Of a DNA stretch of 60,258 nt, positions 53,252 to 60,258 are shown one piece after another. Both the position numbers and the translations under genes were made by a program. The number at the start of each line of letters is the position of its first letter. Position 1 is the first letter of the stretch. The notes beneath the pieces were generated by a model. That model had not been told where the DNA came from, did not search any database, and saw only the letters and a program-made list of their open reading frames with translations. Location: NCBI GenBank assembly GCA_947467145.1, contig CANIGJ010000025.1, forward strand, positions 1 to 60,258, written 5' to 3'. The DNA comes from Rhodospirillaceae bacterium. Lineage in GTDB: Bacteria; Pseudomonadota; Alphaproteobacteria; Rhodospirillales; UBA2165.

Positions 53252-54085
53252 TCAATGGATAGGCGCGCTTGGCGTTCCAGGCTTCTTCAGGAGATAGCTC
53301 AGCAATTGCTGGCGCACCGAAATAAAACGCGGATCGGAGTGGGTTTCAACGATCTTGCGCGGACGCGGCAGGCCGGTCTCGACAACCTCGACGATATGAC
53401 CCGGCCGATGGCTCAAGATAGCGATCCGATCGGACAGGAAGACCGCTTCGTCGACATCGTGGGTCACCAGCACCGCCGTGAATCTTTTCCTAGTCCACAG
53501 TTCGAGGATCAGCGCATGAAGGTCGAGACGGGTCAACGCATCGACGGACGAGAACGGCTCGTCCAGCAGCAGAACGCTGGGTTCAGCGGCCAGCGCCCGC
53601 GCGATGGCGACGCGCTGCTGCATGCCGCCGGAGAGCTGCCAGGGATAATGGCGCGCGAAGTCGCCAAGGCCGACCATTTCGAGGAATTCGCGGCAGCGTT
53701 CGCGCGTCGCGGCCGCCGACAGGTTCATGCGATGGTTGAACGAGAATTTGACGTTGTCCTCGACCGTCATCCACGGCAGAAGCGATTTGGCGTATTGCTG
53801 GAACAGATAGACCATGTGCGCCGGCTCGCCGGTGACGTTCTTGTCGCCCATGAAAACCGCACCCTCGGTCGGCGCCATCAGTCCGGCGACGATCTGCAGC
53901 AGGGTCGATTTGCCGCAGCCGCTGGGGCCTACGATCGACAGGAATTCGCCGGCCTTGACCTCAAGCTCGGCCGATTGCACAGCCACTAGGCCGGAACCCT
54001 GCGCGCCGAAAACCTTGGTGATGCCCTGCAGGGATAAGGACTCGCCGTTGGTCACGGACGACAGCGGTGCGACTACGCGGTCCAT
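53252..54085 (-). CDS. Nitrate/sulfonate/taurine-type (SsuB/TauB-like) ABC transporter ATPase
   Basis: A 277-residue ATPase with Walker A GPSGCGKST, Q-loop YLFQQYAKSLLPWMTVEDNV, signature LSGGMQQR and Walker B VLLLDEPFSSVD. The PWMTVEDNV-type segment and FLSDRIAILSHRPGHIVEVV are SsuB/TauB-like. It is the first gene of the operon. No matching permease or receptor is in the window. The start at 54085 follows GAGG. Confidence 0.88.
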   Translation of the reverse strand: MDRVVAPLSSVTNGESLSLQGITKVFGAQGSGLVAVQSAELEVKAGEFLSIVGPSGCGKSTLLQIVAGLMAPTEGAVFMGDKNVTGEPAHMVYLFQQYAKSLLPWMTVEDNVKFSFNHRMNLSAAATRERCREFLEMVGLGDFARHYPWQLSGGMQQRVAIARALAAEPSVLLLDEPFSSVDALTRLDLHALILELWTRKRFTAVLVTHDVDEAVFLSDRIAILSHRPGHIVEVVETGLPRPRKIVETHSDPRFISVRQQLLSYLLKKPGTPSAPIH

Positions 54086-54186
54086 ATGGCCTCGCGGGTC
54101 CACACAGGTGAAATCCGGGCTTCGGCACTATAATAGGTGACAAGAAACATGAATCGACCGCTCCCCGCTCGGCTAAGCGGAAATTT

Positions 54187-54201
54187 TGAATAATATATTC
54201 A
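54187..54201. promoter_or_regulatory. Palindromic operator, copy A
   Basis: TGAATA-ATA-TATTCA, a perfect 6+6 inverted repeat about 100 bp ahead of the ABC ATPase gene. The flanks match copy B when read on the opposite strand (CACAATA on one side, AAAAT on the other). Confidence 0.65.
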
Positions 54202-54329
54202 TTATTGTGATAGGCCCGCAAGCGCATATAACTGCCGCACATTTCCGCCATTTCATGAAGCCGGATATGAAAAGCGACTCCTCGGCGCCAGGCTCAATCG
54301 CTTGACCAAAAAAGAATTCTTTCACATTA

Positions 54330-54344
54330 TGAATAAGATATTCA
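54330..54344. promoter_or_regulatory. Palindromic operator, copy B
   Basis: TGAATA-AGA-TATTCA, the same 15-bp palindrome as copy A, 23 bp before the FAD monooxygenase start. The two copies point in opposite directions, one for each divergent gene. The IclR protein encoded with the monooxygenase is the first candidate regulator. Confidence 0.65.
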
Positions 54345-54366
54345 CAAAATAGCAGATGTTCCCCGC

Positions 54367-56025
54367 ATGCCCTCGCACACGCCTGTATTAATCGCCGGAG
54401 CCGGCCCGGTCGGCCTGGCGCTGGCCGGCGACCTCGCGTGGCGTGGTGTTCGCAGCATTATCGTCGAGCGCAGCGACGGGACCATCACCCAACCCAAAAT
54501 GGACCTGCTCGGCCCACGCACGATGGAGTTCTGCCGACGCTGGGGCCTGGAACAAGCCGTCCACAACTCACCGTACAATCCCGATCATCCGCAGGACTGC
54601 ATCTGGCTGGAGAGCCTGAGCGGGTACGAATTTGGGCGCGAACCGTTCCCGACGCCGCGCGAGGAATCGCCTCCGCCGCAAAGCCCGGTCAAACGCGAAC
54701 GCTGCCCGCAGGATATGTTCGATCCGATCCTGCGGCGCTGGGTCGAAAGCCTTCCCCTCGCGTCCTTGCGCTATAACACCGAGCTCGTTTCCTTCAGCGA
54801 AACCGCGGACGGCGTCACCGCCATCTTGCGCAGCGCCGGCGGCAGCGAGGAAACCGTCGCTGCCGACTATCTGGTTGGTGCAGACGGCGGATCGAGCACC
54901 GTGCGCCAGGCGCTCGACATCAAGATGCTGGGCAAACCGGCCCTCACCCATACGACGAATGCCATCTTCCGCTGCAAAAACTTCTGGGACCTGCACGACA
55001 AGAAGAAGGGCTATCGCTTCATCTTCATCGGCCCGGAAGGGACCTGGAGCACGTTGGTCGCGATCGACGGACACGATCGTTACCGCTTCTCCGTCGTCGG
55101 CGACGAAAACCGGCGCACCTTGTCGGAAGACGAAGTCCGCGCCCTGATCGTGCGCGCGATGGGCAAGGACTTCGATTTCGAGATCCTGTCGATCATGCCG
55201 TGGGTGCGGCGCGAACTGCTCGCCGAGAATTATGGAAGCGGCCGTGTTTACATCACCGGCGACGCCGCGCATCTGAATTCGCCCACAGGCGCTTTCGGCA
55301 TGAATACCGGCATGCAGGATTCGGTCGATCTCGGCTGGAAACTCGCCGCGATGATCCAAGGCTGGGGCGGACCCGATCTGCTGGCATCTTACGAGGCCGA
55401 ACGCCGCCCGGTTGCCGCCCGTAACATCCAAGAAGCGACGAACAATCTGACGCGCATGATCTCGCCGCGCCAGCATCTATCGGCAGCGGTGTTCGAACCC
55501 GGCCCCGCCGGCGATGCCGCGCGCCAGACCTTCGGCGATGCCTATACCGAAATGATGAAGTTCGAATGGTTCACCCTGCAGACGCATCTGGGGTATCGCT
55601 ACGATGCATCGCCCGTCATCGTTCCCGACGGCACGGACGCACCGAACGATCCGCCGATGGAATACACCCAGACGGCACGTCCTGGATCGCGCGCACCGCA
55701 TGTCTGGCTCGCCGAAGGGAAATCGACCCTCGATCTGTTCGGTCGGGGCTTCGTCCTGCTGCGCTTCGCGCCCAGCATCGATGTCTCCGCGTTGGAAGCG
55801 GCCGCCCGCTCCCACGGCGTTCCGCTTCAGGTCATCGACATCGATCATGCCGCAGCACGCGCGCTTTACGTCAACCGTCTGGTTCTGGTTCGCCCCGATG
55901 GATTCGTCGCCTGGCGGGCCGATGCGCTGCCGTCCGATGCGGCAAGTCTGATCGATACAGTCCGGGGCGCAGCGGTGCACATGGCCGATCGCCAACCGCG
56001 TATCCAGGCCGGCCGCACGCATTGA
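54367..56025 (+). CDS. FAD-dependent aromatic monooxygenase (PheA/TfdB/MhpA family)
   Basis: A 552-residue class A flavoprotein hydroxylase. The FAD/NADH motif is VLIAGAGPVGLALAGDLAWR; DG motif YLVGADGGSSTVRQAL; GD motif VYITGDAAHLNSPTGAFGMN. A C-terminal thioredoxin-like domain of about 110 residues follows (LAEGKSTLDLFGRGFVLLRF), as in phenol hydroxylases. It hydroxylates a phenolic ring using NAD(P)H and O2. It is divergent from the UbiD operon, and its stop overlaps the IclR start. Confidence 0.9.
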   Translation: MPSHTPVLIAGAGPVGLALAGDLAWRGVRSIIVERSDGTITQPKMDLLGPRTMEFCRRWGLEQAVHNSPYNPDHPQDCIWLESLSGYEFGREPFPTPREESPPPQSPVKRERCPQDMFDPILRRWVESLPLASLRYNTELVSFSETADGVTAILRSAGGSEETVAADYLVGADGGSSTVRQALDIKMLGKPALTHTTNAIFRCKNFWDLHDKKKGYRFIFIGPEGTWSTLVAIDGHDRYRFSVVGDENRRTLSEDEVRALIVRAMGKDFDFEILSIMPWVRRELLAENYGSGRVYITGDAAHLNSPTGAFGMNTGMQDSVDLGWKLAAMIQGWGGPDLLASYEAERRPVAARNIQEATNNLTRMISPRQHLSAAVFEPGPAGDAARQTFGDAYTEMMKFEWFTLQTHLGYRYDASPVIVPDGTDAPNDPPMEYTQTARPGSRAPHVWLAEGKSTLDLFGRGFVLLRFAPSIDVSALEAAARSHGVPLQVIDIDHAAARALYVNRLVLVRPDGFVAWRADALPSDAASLIDTVRGAAVHMADRQPRIQAGRTH

Positions 56026-56804
56026 CCGCCGAAGGAAAAGACCCGCTTTTCGTCACCGCGCTGGCGCGCGGGATGGACGTTCTGCGCTGCTTCAGCGTTG
56101 CGACGCCTGAGCTTGGAACGAGCCAGATCGCGCGTCTGACCGGCCTACCGCAGCCGACGGTCTGGCGTCTGTGTCATACGCTTCTCGACCTCGGCTATCT
56201 CGACGCGATCCCCGGTCGCCAAACGATGCGGCCCGGCATTCGCCTGCTCGGCCTCGGCCAGGCCGTGCTGCTCGGTCAGCCGATCGCGGAACTCGCCTTG
56301 CCGCACATGCAAGCCATCGCCAACCGCCACGAAGGTGCGGTCTCGCTCGGCGCGCGCGACGGCCTGAGCATGATTTATCTCCAACGCTGTCAGGGCTCGG
56401 CGATCATCCTGGCCGATATGCGCGTCGGCTCGCGTGTGCCGCTCGCCACATCGGCGACGGGATGGGCCTATATCGCTGGGCTCGGCCAGGCCGAGCGCAA
56501 AGCCGTGCTCGCCGAACTGCGCGCCGAGCGCCGCGAGAACTGGGCGGAGATCGAACCGAAGTTGTTAGAAGCCCTGAACGACTATGATACCGCCGGTTAC
56601 ATCGTCAACATCGGCTCGCTGCACGCGCGCATCAACAGCGTTGCAGTGCCGATCCCATCGCCGGACGGCAACGAGATCCTGTCCTTGAGCTCCGGCGGCA
56701 TCAGCCAGGTTTTCGATCCCGCCAAACTTGCCGAGATCGGGCGGGAACTGAAAAACCTCGCCGATAAACTGACGCCGCTACTCATGTGGCAACAGGCCAA
56801 ATGA
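56022..56804 (+). CDS. IclR family transcriptional regulator
   Basis: A 260-residue IclR regulator: N-terminal winged helix (ATPELGTSQIARLTGLPQPT, then VWRLCHTLLDLGYLDAIPGR) and C-terminal effector domain (ALPHMQAIANRHEGAVSLGA...AVPIPSPDG). The only start that keeps the whole helix-turn-helix is the TTG at 56022, overlapping the monooxygenase stop as TTGA. IclR proteins such as PcaR and PobR control aromatic catabolism; the paired palindromes at 54187 and 54330 are its likely sites. Confidence 0.88.
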   Translation: MTAEGKDPLFVTALARGMDVLRCFSVATPELGTSQIARLTGLPQPTVWRLCHTLLDLGYLDAIPGRQTMRPGIRLLGLGQAVLLGQPIAELALPHMQAIANRHEGAVSLGARDGLSMIYLQRCQGSAIILADMRVGSRVPLATSATGWAYIAGLGQAERKAVLAELRAERRENWAEIEPKLLEALNDYDTAGYIVNIGSLHARINSVAVPIPSPDGNEILSLSSGGISQVFDPAKLAEIGRELKNLADKLTPLLMWQQAK

Positions 56805-56822
56805 GCCGGCCGGTTTCGTCGC

Positions 56823-57683
56823 CTAAGACTTGCTGACCACCTTATCGACAATTTCGGCGACGATTTCAGGCTGATCGGTCTGCACCTGATGACCGGCGTT
56901 CTTCACCCAATGGAACTTAATATCGGGCAATAGTTTCTCGATCTCGCGCCCGAGTTCCGGCGGCGCGAAGATGTCGTTTTCGCCCCAGATGAAGGTCGTC
57001 GGGATCGCCTTGGCGAGTGCCGGCAAGGTCAGCCGCATGTCGTAGTTCGCCTGCAGCACGGGGTCGGTCCGCACCGCCGCGATGGATTTTTCCGATGCCT
57101 CGAACGCTTCAGGCGCGCCCGGTCGCGTCGCCGCGGCTTGGCGCAGATCGACCAGATCGTCGGTGATGACCTCGGGTCGGGCCGCCAAGCCCTGCATCAG
57201 GCGCACCATGGCCGGTCGTGTACCGTCGTAGTCGCGCAGGAACTTGCGTCCCTCACCCGGCGTAGACTTCAATCCCAACGCCGTGCCGATCGAGATGCTG
57301 CTCAACATAATGACGTTGTCGATGCGGTCGGGATGCAGCATCGCGTAACGCGGGGCGCACCAGGCACCTTGCGAATTGCCCATGATCGTAAACTTGTCGA
57401 GGCACATGACATCGACGAATTCCGCGATGTGATCGACGCGGCTCTGCAAGCCGTAGCGCAGCGGGATCGTATCGGTCTTGCCGTAGCCGCCGATTGAATC
57501 GACGCCGATGAGGCGATATTTATCGCCCAATAGATCGAGCAGCCTGCCCAAGCCGGCCTGCCCCGATGCGCCCTGCCCGCCGCCATGCATTGCAACGATG
57601 ACCGGGCCGTCGCCGCTGCTTTCGGTGTAGTGGGTCTTCACGCCGTTCACCATCACGAAGCGCGATTTGCGATTGTTCGCCAT
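56823..57683 (-). CDS. Alpha/beta hydrolase, meta-cleavage-product hydrolase type
   Basis: A 286-residue hydrolase. Oxyanion-hole motif VAMHGGGQGASGQAGLG, nucleophile Ser in GNSQGAW, acid Asp in IWGENDIF and His in KNAGHQVQTDQP. The HGGG-x-GASG and GNSxG arrangement is that of BphD/MhpC-type C-C hydrolases, which cleave ring-fission products. It is the last gene of the Rieske alpha-beta-MarR unit, consistent with one ring-opening pathway. Confidence 0.87.
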   Translation of the reverse strand: MANNRKSRFVMVNGVKTHYTESSGDGPVIVAMHGGGQGASGQAGLGRLLDLLGDKYRLIGVDSIGGYGKTDTIPLRYGLQSRVDHIAEFVDVMCLDKFTIMGNSQGAWCAPRYAMLHPDRIDNVIMLSSISIGTALGLKSTPGEGRKFLRDYDGTRPAMVRLMQGLAARPEVITDDLVDLRQAAATRPGAPEAFEASEKSIAAVRTDPVLQANYDMRLTLPALAKAIPTTFIWGENDIFAPPELGREIEKLLPDIKFHWVKNAGHQVQTDQPEIVAEIVDKVVSKS

Positions 57684-57726
57684 TGTTCAATTCTCCCGGA
57701 GTGTCGTTACGCCGCCACGGCAGCGA

Positions 57727-58179
57727 TTATGATGTTTTGAGGTTGTCGTGCACGCGCAGCAGAAGGGCGCGCAAGGTCTCGACCTCCGCCGCATTGAACC
57801 CTGCCACGATCTGCTTATTGATAGCGCTCGATTGGCGCATGACCTGCTGCGCCATCTTGCGCCCGGCCGGGGTCAGATACAGATCGATCCGGCGCTTGTC
57901 GCGCGTGCTCGGGCGGCGCGACACCAACTTGCGGCGCACCATGACATCGACGATGACCCCAGCGCGCGCATCGCCATAACCGATGTGACGGCCGAGTTCG
58001 CGTTGCGTGAGGCCTTCATTGCCGTAGATCACGCGCAGCGGGAACCAAATGCGAATCGGAATATTCAGGCGCGACAGGCGGCTTTCGATCTCGCCCATCA
58101 CCAGCAGGCGCGTATCGCGGATCAAGAAGTCAAAACTATCCGTCAACTCGCCGGCCGCGGTCTTCGTCACACGAGTCAT
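57727..58179 (-). CDS. MarR family transcriptional regulator
   Basis: A 150-residue MarR protein. DNA-binding segment NEGLTQRELGRHIGYGDARA, then GVIVDVMVRRKLVSRRPSTR and wing DKRRIDLYLTPAGRK. It lies between the Rieske beta subunit (10 nt) and the hydrolase (43 nt) on the same strand, so it probably represses its own catabolic operon, with an aromatic ligand as inducer. Confidence 0.87.
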   Translation of the reverse strand: MTRVTKTAAGELTDSFDFLIRDTRLLVMGEIESRLSRLNIPIRIWFPLRVIYGNEGLTQRELGRHIGYGDARAGVIVDVMVRRKLVSRRPSTRDKRRIDLYLTPAGRKMAQQVMRQSSAINKQIVAGFNAAEVETLRALLLRVHDNLKTS

Positions 58180-58189
58180 ACGATCGATC

Positions 58190-58723
58190 TCAGAAGAATG
58201 TCGTCAGATTGCGCGACAGTAGCACGCTCTGATCAAGATAGATCGTGCGACGCAGGATTTTCCACGAACCCTGCTCGCGGCGCAGCACATCGATGCGCTT
58301 GCCGACGAAGAAGTCGACATCGTGTTCGAGGCGACAGGCATAGACAATGAAGCGGCTTTTAACCGTCACCTCGGCCCCATCCGTCTTATCGACGCGGACA
58401 TTGGCGACGATATGCGTGGTGCGCGAGCGCGGCTCTTCCGCCCAATGGTCGCCACCCTGAATCTGCAGGACCCGCTTGCGCAGGATATCCTTGCCCTCGT
58501 CGAACCAATTGGCTTCTTTATGTTCGGTATATTCGCGTTCGGGCTGCTCGAAATGCACATTGCGCGCGATCGGCATCCAATAACGCACGTCCTCGTCGAA
58601 CAAAGCCAGCCAGTCGTCGAAGCGCCGATCATCGAGCAACTCCGCTTCCATCGAAAAGAAGCGCTCGATCTCGGCTTCGAGCAGTAGCGTATCGATGGCG
58701 CTCTTTTGGTCGATCGCGTTCAT
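58190..58723 (-). CDS. Aromatic-ring-hydroxylating dioxygenase beta subunit
   Basis: A 177-residue protein of the SnoaL-like/ring-hydroxylating beta family (LLEAEIERFFSMEAELLDDR, FDDWLALFDEDVRYWMPIAR, and late RREQGSWKILRRTIYLDQSV). It builds the alpha3-beta3 oxygenase and is not catalytic. The ATG overlaps the alpha subunit stop by 4 nt, which fixes the start at 58723. Confidence 0.92.
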   Translation of the reverse strand: MNAIDQKSAIDTLLLEAEIERFFSMEAELLDDRRFDDWLALFDEDVRYWMPIARNVHFEQPEREYTEHKEANWFDEGKDILRKRVLQIQGGDHWAEEPRSRTTHIVANVRVDKTDGAEVTVKSRFIVYACRLEHDVDFFVGKRIDVLRREQGSWKILRRTIYLDQSVLLSRNLTTFF

Positions 58724-60027
58724 TGCGCACCGGCCACAAGACGCGCCCAATGGGCATAGAAATGCCGCTGATTGTGTTCGGTCACATCTTCGGTGATCGA
58801 CACCTCGTCACCCAGCCATTCGCCCGGCCGCGACGGGCGCTCGAGCCCCATGGCCAACTGGTAATTGAACGGATGTTTGCGCGCGATCACGCCCTGCGTC
58901 CCGGCCTGCGCCGCCGTCCAGTTTTCCATATCGTCCTGCTCGACCATGCCGGCCGGCCCGGCGTAGCGCAGATAATATTCGCGCAAGGTATCCTTCACCG
59001 CGTTCGGCGCGTTCTTCGGCACGAACAGCCAGCGCCACACCTCGGTCCGCCCGGCGCTCTGCGGCAGCCACAGACCGATTGTCGTGCGCCCGGCGCTGTT
59101 GAAATGCGTGTTCGGGAAGATGACCCCGCCATGGATCAGCAGACGGGCCTTGTCGCCCAGGCGGCGTTCGCGTTCCTCGTGGCATTTGCGGTAATAGGCG
59201 TTCACCTCGTCCGAGGCCGCTTCCTGCTCATCGTATGGCGCCAACGAGGCATAGACGCTGGCGCGGATCGTATGGCCGCGTTTCGGATCGGCGACACTCA
59301 TCGGCTGGCGCGCCACCTTCACATTGGCAAAATTGTGCCGCGAGGTCTTGCCGCTCAGGCCGACCGACAGCCGCTCGACCGAGCGATGGCTATAGCCGTG
59401 ATAATGATCGCCGGCGAAGTTTTCCGCGCCGAATTTCCAATTGCACGGCACCTGCCATTTGACGATGCCGCCGATCACTTCGTAGCCGTCGTCTTCGCCG
59501 TCCGCGCCTTGCATCAGGGCCCGCAGATAGAACTGCATGTCGGGACCGAGATAATCCTCGAACGACGGCTGGGCATCGTCGAACGTCGCCCAGATGGAAC
59601 CGTAATAGACCGTGACGCGCGCCTTGATGAGACCCCATTTGTCGCGATCGAGCTTGCCCTGATAGCGCGACTGGAATTTCGGCACGCCCGTCAACGCACC
59701 GTCGAGCCCATAGGTCCAGCCGTGATACGAACATGTGAAGCTTTGCATGTTGCCGGTATCGTAACGGCAGGCCGGCATGCCGCGATGACGGCAGCTGTTC
59801 AACAGTACGTTGATCGCGCCGTCATTGCCGCGCGAGACGATCACCTGCTCCACACCGACGCGTGACAGGAAGAAATCGCCGTTCTTCGCCAGTTGGCTCG
59901 TATGGCCGACATAGCTCCACGACGGCACGAACACATTCTCGAGTTCGCGGCGGAAAATATCCTCGCTCGCGAAGCTTTCCCGGCTCAGGGTTCCGGCATC
60001 GAGATCGATGAGGTCTGACGTTCGCAT
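58720..60027 (-). CDS. Aromatic-ring-hydroxylating dioxygenase alpha subunit (Rieske)
   Basis: A 435-residue catalytic subunit. Rieske ligands Cys79/His81 (CRHRGM) and Cys99/His102 (CSYHGW). The iron site lies in AENFAGDHYHGYSHRS (Asp207, His210, His214). The spacing between the last two His is three residues where naphthalene dioxygenase has four. With the beta subunit it forms a two-subunit dioxygenase of the toluene/biphenyl/benzoate kind. No ferredoxin or reductase is in the window. The start at 60027 is chosen over a TTG at 60093; its ribosome site is weak. Confidence 0.9.
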   Translation of the reverse strand: MRTSDLIDLDAGTLSRESFASEDIFRRELENVFVPSWSYVGHTSQLAKNGDFFLSRVGVEQVIVSRGNDGAINVLLNSCRHRGMPACRYDTGNMQSFTCSYHGWTYGLDGALTGVPKFQSRYQGKLDRDKWGLIKARVTVYYGSIWATFDDAQPSFEDYLGPDMQFYLRALMQGADGEDDGYEVIGGIVKWQVPCNWKFGAENFAGDHYHGYSHRSVERLSVGLSGKTSRHNFANVKVARQPMSVADPKRGHTIRASVYASLAPYDEQEAASDEVNAYYRKCHEERERRLGDKARLLIHGGVIFPNTHFNSAGRTTIGLWLPQSAGRTEVWRWLFVPKNAPNAVKDTLREYYLRYAGPAGMVEQDDMENWTAAQAGTQGVIARKHPFNYQLAMGLERPSRPGEWLGDEVSITEDVTEHNQRHFYAHWARLVAGAQ

Positions 60028-60145
60028 AGGGGCAAAATCCAGGATGTTCAGATGCTTCACACTGTATAACAATTGCCAAAAGCTGTCTAGCAAATGGCGG
60101 GGTTTTCGCCTTGATCGGCCCCCATTAGGTGGTCCGGTTTGAATG

Positions 60146-60258
60146 TTAGTGCATTGTGTCCTCCGTCGCCATTGCCGTCTGAAGGTGGAGCGTAGCGGAA
60201 CCGGAAGGCGGCAATGGCGGCGTCGCGGTTTCCGGGGCCGGTGGTCGGTAGCCGAGGC
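60146..60258 (-). mobile_element. C-terminus of an integrase-core (DDE) transposase, partial
   Basis: The minus strand from 60256 reads LGYRPPAPETATPPLPPSGS, continuing in frame to a stop at 60146-60148 (last residues ATEDTMH). LGYRPPAP is a hallmark of the C-terminus of rve-type transposases of IS3/IS481-like elements. An 11-bp inverted repeat (60167-60177 with 60209-60219) lies inside this coding tail. The element's end should lie between here and the Rieske gene, around 60113-60145 (GGTGGTCCGGTTTG region). The rest of the element is outside the window. Confidence 0.7.

Noticed and set aside
55566..56021. N-terminal extension of the IclR open frame
   Set aside because: It overlaps 450 nt of the FAD monooxygenase in another frame and encodes Arg-rich nonsense. 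The IclR domain begins just after the TTG at 56022.
53700..57700. Homogentisate- or gentisate-type pathway from the FAH, hydrolase and monooxygenase genes
   Set aside because: No gentisate/homogentisate dioxygenase or maleylacetoacetate isomerase is present; the ring-cleavage enzyme here is LigB-type.
1..60258. CRISPR arrays, tRNA or rRNA genes
   Set aside because: No regularly spaced direct repeats, cloverleaf-like sequences or conserved rRNA segments were noticed on either strand; short RNAs cannot be excluded by eye.

Overview
The window looks like a chromosomal stretch of a GC-rich alphaproteobacterium. This is inferred from codon use, the Sbp-CysTWA and LivKHMGF gene sets, the small DUF3309/DUF3185 membrane proteins and the EF-P lysylation genes. 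No species can be named. Most of the window is catabolic: uptake systems, ring-hydroxylating and ring-cleaving oxygenases, decarboxylases, hydrolases and their local regulators. No rRNA, tRNA or CRISPR array was seen.

Layout. (1) 1-4.2 kb: the N-terminus of a peptide-type solute-binding protein (SBP), divergent from an extradiol (VOC) dioxygenase, a 3-hydroxyacyl-CoA dehydrogenase and a secreted metallo-beta-lactamase-fold hydrolase. (2) 4.2-8.8 kb: a complete branched-chain-amino-acid-type ABC importer (LivKHMGF). (3) 9-16 kb: two small membrane proteins, a GMC oxidoreductase and three tandem 509-residue SBP paralogues. (4) 16-21 kb: a sulfate-type ABC importer (sbp-cysT-cysW-cysA) whose last gene is a sigma-54 activator. 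A textbook -24/-12 promoter lies upstream. (5) 21-26.3 kb: DUF983 protein, MocR regulator, receiver protein, a kinase fragment lacking its ATPase domain, a MarR regulator and a lower-GC patch of small unknown genes with a spore-coat-U gene broken by one amber codon. (6) 26.4-31 kb: a MetE-like barrel protein, an M23 peptidase and Tex. (7) 31-40 kb: a six-gene operon coupling a tripartite tricarboxylate transporter (TctC plus a TctA-TctB fusion) to two tandem phthalate-type Rieske oxygenases, a Gfo/Idh/MocA dehydrogenase and a class II aldolase-like protein, with a divergent LysR regulator. (8) 40-42.7 kb: epmB-epmA and divergent efp. (9) 42.8-47 kb: SDR, a second class II aldolase-like protein, an SBP and an FAH-family hydrolase. 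(10) 47-56.8 kb: a likely operon of orphan ABC ATPase, orphan molybdenum hydroxylase large subunit, UbiD decarboxylase, a second MetE-like protein and a LigB-type ring-cleavage dioxygenase. It is divergent from an FAD monooxygenase-IclR pair, and the shared intergenic region has two copies of the same 15-bp palindrome. (11) 56.8-60 kb: Rieske alpha/beta subunits, MarR and a meta-cleavage-type hydrolase. (12) The last bases encode the C-terminus of a transposase.

Taken together the window reads as several modules for import and breakdown of aromatic acids. The most novel-looking unit is the UbiD / MetE-like / LigB trio, whose genes overlap by 8 nt at each junction and which suggests a ring-decarboxylation, methyl-handling and ring-cleavage pathway with no obvious characterised model. 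Several parts are conspicuously incomplete locally: no Rieske reductase or ferredoxin, no permease for the peptide-type SBPs or the SsuB-like ATPase, and no FAD or FeS subunit for the molybdenum hydroxylase.
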